From Sabellastarte sp. h YS-2021 (lineage: Eukaryota > Annelida > Polychaeta > Sabellida > Sabellidae), in NCBI GenBank assembly GCA_964017235.1, contig OZ024927.1, positions 47,745,293-47,809,292 on the forward strand: a stretch of 64,000 nt of DNA, given 5' to 3'. A model generated the notes under the pieces. The model was not told the origin of the DNA and ran no database searches. It saw only the letters and a program-made list of their open reading frames with translations. This document shows positions 60,301 to 64,000 of this stretch, one piece after another (the stretch's first letter is position 1; every line of letters starts with the position of its first letter). The translations under genes and the position numbers were made by a program.

Positions 60301-62152
60301 TTTACATTTAATGTGATTCATGATTGTCGTTACATCTTAAGGATTACAGCACAATCAACAGTTAGTCTTTTTGTAGTGTTTGTTTTCTTCTTGCTTTTCC
60401 TGGGTTGTCTACTTGACAATTGGTTGAATTTAAATAAAATATACAAGATGTAGTTTTCAACAAATAATTCTTTATTTCAACAAAGTTATTTTTCACAAAA
60501 AAGTTACAAAGTGTTTTGATGGTGCCTCAGTTATAATCCTGTTCTGTTCACTACTCTGGTCAAAAGTCTCTCTGATGAAAAATCCTGCCTCTCTAGCTAA
60601 ACTGGCCCTTTTTATAACAAACTGTGGAATGCAAGCCCTGAGTCACAAACATTTCTCTCTCTGGAATGCTACAGGAACTAATGGTCACATGTTCACATAA
60701 TTCAGTAAGATGTCCAAATACAGAAGTCACATGATCAAGGATTTTAGTAATTTAGTAAATTCTTATATACATTTTGGTCATGTGACCAAAACATTGCCTA
60801 AAAAGGATCCATAAGGGGTCATGTGACCTGTCTTCATAAGAAATGCAGGTAACCATGTGACCAAGGAATAAGAACTGGTGGTGGTCATGTGACCTATTAT
60901 CTAAGAGTTTTGCAGATAACAGTACCTAATATGGAGGGTCATGTGACTAGCAGGGAATTATGGGAAAGACTGGTTCTTAAGCTTGAGAATGTCATGTGAC
61001 CACATATTTTGCCAAACTCATTTCTAAATATGGAAAGATGTTCCTGTGTCTGGATTCCTAAGCTATGAAGCCATGCTTCTCATTCCCTGTACTTGTATAA
61101 CCTTCTAACTTATATAAAAATGACCAGAGTTCTTTTGATATTGTAACAAAATGTAAACTTTAATTACTGGAACTAAGAATAAGTAATTAAAATGCACCAT
61201 ATAAAACACTGATTGTTATAACATATGAACCCTTGATTAATAACTACATTTGTATTCAACTGTTTACACAGAACAACTTGTCATAATATTTCTACTAAAT
61301 ATTGACCCTGGATTATAGATGTACTGGCTTATTTCTTTTATTTCATTTAGAAATTAATTATTCTGATTGCTTATGTTAATAGAAGTGATTTAATTAACAT
61401 CGGTCTATGACAAGTCTTATAAACACAGCATATTTAGGATGGCATGATATTTTACAACACTGAGTATGTGCTGTGAATGACAGCAAGCAAATGAACTTCA
61501 TGCTAACACTAACACACACTAAGCACAAACAGAAGAGAGATGTTTGTATAAATGGTAATGCATGCATCTTACCTAAACATATAAACTATTTTGACATCTA
61601 CTGTATATCATAAGTATACTTATGATGTTTGAAAGTATTTCAGATCTATATTTTACTGATTAATTTTACTAAGATCAATTAAACAATTAATAGTAATTAA
61701 AATGATTCTTCTTCTCCCTAATAATATTGTATTTAATCAATAAAAATGTGAACTGTCACCACTTGATAATTAGTATTTATCTATTCAAGGGCAGACTATG
61801 TACAGTAGACATTTTATTTTTGTAACTTGCAGTGTTTGGGCTATATTTTGGCTATCTTTTCATCTGCGTTGGCGAAAATATCATTTGTGTTGGCGAAAAT
61901 ATCATCTGTGGTGGCTATATTTTCATCTGTGTTGGTGGAAAATTATGTACACTATAAGTCAACAACGCAGATATTTCCAACAAAGGCAACCCCACTGGTG
62001 GCGCTAATACATTTCTCATTTTTAAGTACATTGGTGCAGTTTCCGGAAATTCATAGTGTACTCTTTTTTATCAATGATTGTATTGTCTTTACTGTTATAA
62101 TAAATTTATAAGCTGTATACAACAACACTTACTTACCTTTAACATGCGCCAT
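42341..62152 (-). CDS. BHMT-like homocysteine S-methyltransferase, gene C (7 exons)
   Basis: Coding exons, 5' to 3': 62152-62137, 46101-45911, 45449-45255, 44622-44511, 44148-43970, 43415-43334, 42624-42341; 352 aa. Phases and exons 1 to 6 lengths equal those of A and B. The zinc cysteines Cys212 (GLNC) and Cys295-Cys296 (GLCCGN) are kept, as are Glu151 (IAESF) and Tyr71 (FYGHREKL). It is the most diverged copy: the QAFT of A and B is VALT here (Gln66 to Val), and residues 172-181 read [10 protein letters not shown] instead of [10 protein letters not shown]. Three donors are weaker than in A and B (GTTGAG, GTACAG, GTTTGT). Intron 1 is 16 kb and holds a complete Ty3 element, a Harbinger-like element and other repeats. 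Exons 2 to 7 are secure, while exon 1 rests on pattern and phase. Confidence 0.82.
43110..43262 (-). repeat. SINE family 1, inverted, near full length
   Basis: On the minus strand: GGTGGCCTAGCCATTAGCAA (A-box region), GTTTAACTCCCACAAG (B-box region), then CTGACCCTGGCTGTTAAACA and the tail. It lies just upstream of the exon 6 acceptor side in the gene C intron system. Confidence 0.55.
44697..44928 (-). repeat. SINE family 2, inverted, full length
   Basis: It begins (plus-strand view) with the TTATTTATTTATTTATTTGG tail, GGGTTTTACGTC, and ends with the tRNA-like head containing GGGATCGAACCCCGG. It lies in the gene C intron between exons 4 and 3. Confidence 0.65.
46661..46774 (+). CDS. Candidate plus-strand terminal exon, unidentified protein
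   Basis: A T-rich acceptor (CTGTTTGTTTATTAACAG) is followed by 37 codons in phase 0 ending in [23 protein letters not shown] ... [11 protein letters not shown]. The composition (tyrosine, proline, aspartate) looks like a cytoplasmic tail and not like noncoding AT-rich DNA. I do not recognise it. It lies within intron 1 of gene C, antisense to it. It could be the last exon of a nested gene or a relic. Confidence 0.35.
   Translation, partial: DYANTTYSQNEMFLGPPDIPSSFETDLYHCPDAKKYQ
47030..47605. mobile_element. MITE with ~28 bp inverted ends
   Basis: The left end GGCTGATTCATTCTGCAACG mirrors the right end CGTTGCAGTATGAATCAGCC, and the repeat continues inwards as TATCCGTA/TCCATATG-type sequence. 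A second inner copy of AACGAATCCGTACATATGGA precedes the right end. No coding frame and no clear target duplication. Confidence 0.6.
48193..51616 (+). mobile_element. Harbinger-like element carrying a MADF-type gene
   Basis: The left end TGGGGTGTTCCAATGGGGC and the right end, reverse complemented, TGGGTGTTCCACTTGAGG match the ends of the element at 14095-15375, and subterminal sequence is also shared. A TATATAAAG at 48657-48665 precedes the internal gene. No transposase was found and no TTA/TAA duplication is visible, so the ends may belong to a rearranged copy. Confidence 0.5.
48797..49686 (+). pseudogene. Broken MADF/Myb-like protein of the Harbinger-like element
   Basis: Three overlapping frames together resemble the accessory DNA-binding protein of PIF/Harbinger elements. 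A basic N-terminal part (start probably ATG at 48848, [15 protein letters not shown]) ends at a TGA that overlaps the next ATG at 49006. The second frame contains the domain start [18 protein letters not shown] and KDKARKDCL, then a TGA where the family has tryptophan. The continuation [15 protein letters not shown] lies in another frame. A last frame (49417-49686) ends [13 protein letters not shown]...[12 protein letters not shown], similar in place to a BESS-like tail. At least one nonsense and two frameshift changes make it nonfunctional. Confidence 0.55.
51988..52345 (+). repeat. 24 bp tandem array with flank, left arm of an inverted pair
   Basis: A lead-in GTATTAGTGCCATCAGTGTG is followed by roughly ten imperfect units of the type GATATTTTCGCCAACACAGA. 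The same lead-in and units occur in inverted order at 61849-62010. The array keeps an open frame (repeats of GIFANTDE), but that is a by-product of the unit length. Confidence 0.7.
52346..53028. other. Spacer before the Ty3 element
   Basis: AT-rich, with no recognised gene. The last five bases (GTTAG, 53024-53028) are the target duplication of the Ty3 element. Confidence 0.4.
53029..53263 (+). repeat. 5' LTR of the Ty3 element
   Basis: 235 bp, TGTAGATATATTTCATATAT at the start and GCACAATCAACA at the end. ATAATAAATTTACATTT near the 3' side may supply the polyadenylation signal. Confidence 0.95.
53264..53280 (+). promoter_or_regulatory. Primer binding site
   Basis: TGGTGTCAGAAGTTATC directly abuts the LTR. 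TGG-TGTCAGAAGT is complementary to the 3' end expected of a leucine tRNA (…ACTTCTGACA-CCA), so tRNA-Leu priming is likely. Confidence 0.7.
53281..55955 (+). other. Long leader of the Ty3 element
   Basis: 2.7 kb between primer site and gag-pol ATG. Only short frames occur (for example 53384-53647 and 54687-54875), none with a recognised motif. It contains a SINE (54005-54215) and a GGTCACATGACC palindrome near 55775. Confidence 0.6.
54005..54215 (+). repeat. SINE, family 2-like, inside the Ty3 leader
   Basis: The B-box-like CTCTGGTTCAAATCTCAACC, body TGTGGTTTACAGTGCAGAAG and CTACCCGTCGCAATATGACC, and end TGTAAAACAAAAAAAAAATA match the family 2 layout. Confidence 0.6.
55956..59765 (+). CDS. 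Gag-Pol polyprotein of the Ty3 element
   Basis: 1269 aa from an ATG in good context (GCCATGG). In order: gag with a retrotransposon-gag helix region (about 85-190); two zinc knuckles (Cys216-Cys219-His223-Cys228 and Cys235-Cys238-His243-Cys248); an aspartic protease with Asp321 in DTGA; reverse transcriptase with Asp544 (LDAKNGFWQ) and the VVDD box at 603-606; RNase H with Asp752, Glu789 and Asp814; integrase with an HHCC finger (His964, His967, Cys997, Cys1000) and a DDE core (Asp1028, Asp1081, Glu1117, exactly 35 residues between the last two). Gag and Pol are in one frame, with no shift between them. Every catalytic residue I looked for is present, so the copy may be active. Confidence 0.95.
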   Translation: MAEGGLRKPSELSFEGNIAHNWSIFEEEFNIYCEAALYDKTDKVKAYTLLNLAGPEAVKRSKNFVYKPEVKEGDDVVQPAETKEQVKTLLKKFSELCDPQSNVSLERHIFFTRDQKQGETIDAYITDLKQKASTCQFADLQDELIRDRFISGIVSESLRRVLLKEAKLTLNRAVQIAQLDELTQARLQVFKKEKDVNVVHKKHTTSTPSARPGGNCGNCGRNHKEGKCPAKGKQCTRCHKWNHFSNVCRSSSNTNKSHSPSKPHASSHRKQYTQDKRVYHCEVQPESDNYFVIDALQNSHEKDEIHINLNLEGETIDIKVDTGAKCNVITKTLASRISKAQKKPIKVGKRQSCKLVAYGGDSFSTIGTTALKCQHNGITTDLVFHVVDRPVQSLIGLQDSLKLKLIMLSPDIHEVKTSDIPELQLYQDLFDGSLGKLPVKYKMTLTENATPIVRAAHKIPVAIKDKVKAEINQMERDGIISSVTEPTDWVSNLVAAKKKGKDELRICLNPHDLNNVLKRPHHPLKTVEEVLSDLTNARVFTTLDAKNGFWQIPLEEESSKLTTFATPFGRYKFNRMPYGIKSGSEVFQRAMDDLFKHQPCKIVVDDILIWGASQQDHDQKLKVVLDRCREINLKLNPKKCRFRVSSVPYIGHILSDTGVHPDPEKVKAITQMPQPTDVKSLQRFLGMVNYLSKFIKLQSTLTASLRELLHKDKEFQWNENHSKALDEVKAAVANITTLQFYDVTKPVTITADASQSGLGCALLQDGKPIHFASRALTSTESNMAQIQKELLAIVFATKKFRHYIYGKQVTVETDHKPLVTILNRPLSDAPASLQKMLLKLQSYDLNLVHKSTTQMQISDTLSRAYLRDEDDSDMAEEFEVLCVTKVTQSKMDKIREATKQDKMLQTLITKIQHGWPDSSQDVSKNLRPYFPFRHELIVEDGIIFKANRIVIPFNMRNDILEQLHYPHVGVEATIRCAKECVFWDKIQDDIKTWADACQTCASHKPYQRKEKLTSLPVPNFPWQIVATDVFEWHGKQYLLTTDSYSGWFEVDELPSLRSTTIIAKLKQHFSRFGIPATLLSDSAPNLTSQEFKQFCREWDIEHQTSSPEYHQANSTAELGVKRAKTLLSKCEESRSDFHLALLNHRNVPRENHLKSPAERLQSRILRSKVPQTENSLSPKVIENIPKNLRKLRLTKKYYYDKSAKNLPELRRGDIVRMQTKNGYKKLAIVQRAHQAPHSYVVESGGKEYRRNRRDLLQTKENAKMQNEHF
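59762..59943 (+). other. Possible -1 frame C-terminal tail of Gag-Pol
   Basis: At the stop the sequence is CAT-TTT-TAG. The -1 frame is open from there for about 60 codons to TAA near 59943 and reads like a basic, proline-rich integrase tail ([18 protein letters not shown]). A T-run sits at the stop, so either a slip or a one-base change separates it from the main frame. Confidence 0.4.
60112..60125 (+). promoter_or_regulatory. Polypurine tract
   Basis: AAAAGAAGAGAGA lies directly before the 3' LTR, where plus-strand DNA synthesis is primed. Confidence 0.8.
60126..60360 (+). repeat. 3' LTR of the Ty3 element
   Basis: Identical to the 5' LTR over all 235 bp, followed by the GTTAG duplication. 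Confidence 0.95.
60405..61010 (-). mobile_element. Possible solo LTR (or LTR-like promoter) with TCATGTGA array
   Basis: On the minus strand a TATAAAAA box (60616-60609) is followed 133 bases later by AATAAA (60476-60471), a spacing typical of an LTR R region and too short for a normal gene. Upstream of the TATA box, six exact TCATGTGA/TCACATGA octamers lie at 60727, 60778, 60819, 60885, 60939 and 60992, with two near matches at 60684 and 60853. Ends and target duplications could not be fixed, so solo LTR is an inference. Confidence 0.4.
61011..61848. other. Intron 1 of gene C, nothing recognised
   Basis: AT-rich sequence without an identifiable gene or repeat. Confidence 0.35.
61849..62010 (-). 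repeat. 24 bp tandem array with flank, right arm of an inverted pair
   Basis: About four units of TGTGTTGGCGAAAATATCAT type, then the inverted lead-in ending GGTGGCGCTAATAC. It is homologous, in opposite orientation, to 51988-52345 and lies about 130 bp from the gene C start codon. Confidence 0.7.
62137..62152 (-). CDS. Exon 1 of gene C (16 nt)
   Basis: ATG-GCG-CAT-GTT-AAA-G is followed by a perfect GTAAGT donor. It encodes M-A-H-V-K-G, the same M-A-x-x-K-G form, length and phase as exon 1 of A and B. The distance to exon 2 is 16 kb, so transcript evidence would be needed to be certain. Confidence 0.65.
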
Positions 62153-62869
62153 TTATCTTTATATATTACAATTGTTATCTCAAATGTCAACATCCACTTC
62201 TTGTAAATTTTATCAAGTTGGCTCTCGCGATATACCACAATAATCTCACAAGTAAGAAACGTATAGCTATTTGACGTCACATTTTGTGACCTTTCCAATC
62301 TGTCAAGACAGAATACTCTTAAAAATTGCCACGTACCTCCAATGCAAATCACCAAACCTGTCTTTTCACAACATGTAGTATCACTAGTCTCACATGAGAC
62401 AGTTCACTTCAACATTTGTCTGTATATTCACATTTTCTCAAAACTTTGTTTATAAACATTCATAATAGGCAGACATTTTTGTCAGCTGATATTATAGGGC
62501 CGTTCCATCTCCACTGTAATGCTTTACCATATGTTTACGAGCCTCTAAATTGTCAGTTCGGGAGGTGAATCTTTTCACTGGGAATGATCTCAAATCCATT
62601 ATAAACCCACCAGGAACAGTTTACAACAATATTAAACTGAAATTATTGTAAACTGCTCTATACCCTTAGGAAATATCTATCACCTTAAATCCATCTTAAA
62701 CCTATCTTTCTGTTCGTAATGTCATCCTTTTGATCTTACATCTTAAGATGATCTTTAAGGTTTGTAAAAATCAGGTAGATCAGGAAACTATCACAAATCT
62801 CTGGGGATCCCATTGGAACATTTCTTGAATCAATCCCAGCATCCATTAGAAAGCTATTGGTAAAAATCA
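62153..62869. other. 5' flank of gene C
   Basis: It contains the CRE-like site and GTCACATTTTGTGACC just beside it. No coding frame was recognised. Confidence 0.4.
62272..62279. promoter_or_regulatory. Palindromic CRE-like site upstream of gene C
   Basis: TGACGTCA, the full CREB/ATF palindrome, lies 120 bases upstream of the proposed gene C ATG. TCTCGCGATA, a motif known from some TATA-less promoters, is nearby at 62222. Both suit a promoter position and mildly support the exon 1 call. Confidence 0.35.
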
Positions 62870-64000
62870 GGAACCTATCTCAAACCTTTCTCAAACTGCA
62901 TCATGTTTCGTAAATTTTTTTTAAAAAATTCATAATATGAGTTTTGGGGTACTTCGCCTTGTATTCTAGAAGAGGTATAGGGGTGGATTAATTGTCTTAG
63001 GTAAACTGGTTGACCTTGGTTGACAATTTTGTATGTAATAAGGCCAATTTTAAATTGCACCCTGTATCTGACTGGTAGCCAATGGAGTTTTTAGTTGAGG
63101 GGTAATGTGAGAGAATTTAGAGGAATGGGTGACAACCTTGCAGAGTGAGTTTTGGACTCGCTGCAATCTCCTTAACTCAAAATCAGTGAGCGATAAGAAC
63201 AGTGAATTGCAATAGTCCAACCTGCTGCTCACCAAAGCATTTGCTAAGAGCACTGATGTATTAAGGTCTAGAAGGGGATGAATTCTAGAGGTCTCTCGCA
63301 TGTACTCTAGTGGACTTTATGACCTGTGACACGTGATTTGAGAAATTGAAATTGGAGTCGAACACCACTCCTAGGTTCCTGACACTTTTTGCTGGGTAGA
63401 CCTGATTTCCCAGAATATTGATAGGGAAGTGAGGGAGAAGTTGTTTATGATTTTGGGGGGGAGCCTATAAGAATGTTGTTTAGGCAGTTCTTTAATTTTT
63501 GGATAGAGTGAGAGAAATTTGCTGGTGAAAGTGTTATGTATAACTGGGTGTCATCGGTGTAAAAGTGATAGTTGATGCTACTTTGAGAATGAATGATTGA
63601 GCTGATTGGGTTATTGCAGAGAGAGAACAGAATTGGTCCAAGGAGAGAGCCCGGGGAACTGGAGTGCAGCAGGATGGGAGAGTGTACTACCTACCTTGAC
63701 TGAGTGTGTCCTTCCTGACAGGTATGATTTGAACGAGCCAAGTGCTAGCTCACTGATTGCATAATAAACATTGTGTCTGTCCAGGAGAATGGTGTGGTCA
63801 ATGGTATCGAAAGCAGTGGATAGATCCAAAAGGGTAAGGGCAGTAACAGGCCCTTTGGCCATATTAAGAAGAATATCGTTATGAATATTAAGGAGGGCAC
63901 TTTTTATTTCAGCTGGAATGCAGCTGGATGTCCAGTACTGTTCCTGAATATATCCGTCAACCTGTTTGGCATACTATTTGAAGGTAAAGCTCTTGAATCA
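62870..64000 (-). mobile_element. CR1-like LINE, 3' part, decayed
   Basis: The minus-strand RT begins beyond the window edge. Seen in order: LLDLSTAFDTIDHTILLDR (near 63830), SFKSYLSGRTHSVKVGS, a catalytic YTDDTQLY box at about 63540-63562, SSRLDYCNSLF and LRRLQRVQNSLCKVV (63050-63301), and the C-terminal FKIGLITYKIVNQGQPVYLR (about 62990-63055). The layout is that of a CR1-type ORF2. The frame is broken between these blocks, so it is a dead 3' piece. Confidence 0.75.

Larger units (their letters stand above)
53029..60360 (+). mobile_element. Complete Ty3/Gypsy LTR retrotransposon
   Basis: 7332 bp. The LTRs at 53029-53263 and 60126-60360 are 235 bp each, begin TG, end CA and match at every position by direct reading. 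The 5 bp GTTAG flanks both sides (53024-53028 and 60361-60365). A primer site follows the 5' LTR and a purine tract precedes the 3' LTR. A single 1269-codon gag-pol frame is intact. The leader between primer site and ORF is 2.7 kb, unusually long, and includes a SINE. It sits in intron 1 of gene C, in antisense orientation. Confidence 0.95.

Overview
The window looks like AT-rich genomic DNA from an invertebrate animal. A mollusc or other lophotrochozoan is my best guess, from intron-containing genes, several tRNA-headed SINEs, Ngaro/DIRS, CR1, Nimb/I-like and L1/Tx1-like retroelements, and hAT and Harbinger-like transposons. No ribosomal RNA, true tRNA, CRISPR array or prokaryotic operon was seen.

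The host genes I can assemble are three tandem copies, all on the minus strand, of a betaine-homocysteine S-methyltransferase-like enzyme (BHMT family, zinc-dependent). Gene A runs 13665 to 8872 (349 aa), gene B 28063 to 18799 (354 aa) and gene C 62152 to 42341 (352 aa). Each has seven coding exons with identical junction phases. Exon 1 is 16 nt in all three and encodes M-A-x-x-K plus one base. Exons 2 to 6 are 191, 195, 112, 179 and 82 nt in every copy, so they arose by tandem duplication of one ancestor. Introns differ greatly. Intron 1 is 0.57 kb in A, 4.6 kb in B and 16 kb in C, and most of the growth is transposon insertion. All three keep the zinc cysteines, but several substrate-site positions differ from vertebrate BHMT, so the methyl donor is open.

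Most of the rest is mobile DNA, often nested. Positions 1-1787 hold a Ngaro-like retroelement 3' part with an open tyrosine recombinase. Positions 2790-8060 hold a decayed L1/Tx1-like LINE split by a 2.3 kb terminal-inverted-repeat element with AAGTT target duplications. Between A and B lie a Harbinger-like element with TTA duplications (14095-15375), SINEs and a foldback MITE. Intron 1 of B contains a 1.46 kb foldback element and a Nimb/I-like ORF1 fragment. Positions 28064-33490 hold a second copy of the foldback MITE (TGATCT duplications), a 78 bp hAT-type palindrome (GCAGATAC duplications) and SINEs. Positions 33490-41830 hold a decayed DIRS-like retroelement (minus strand) whose gag region is split by a 4.06 kb hAT transposon with a 681-codon transposase.

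Intron 1 of C holds a MITE, a Harbinger-like element with a broken MADF-type gene, and a complete Ty3/Gypsy retrotransposon (53029-60360). That element has two 235 bp LTRs identical at every base, GTTAG target duplications and an uninterrupted 1269-codon gag-pol, so it inserted very recently. Next to it are a possible solo LTR with six evenly spaced TCATGTGA sites and an inverted pair of 24 bp-repeat arrays. The window ends in a decayed CR1-like LINE on the minus strand.

A few short plus-strand stretches look like exons but could not be joined into a gene.
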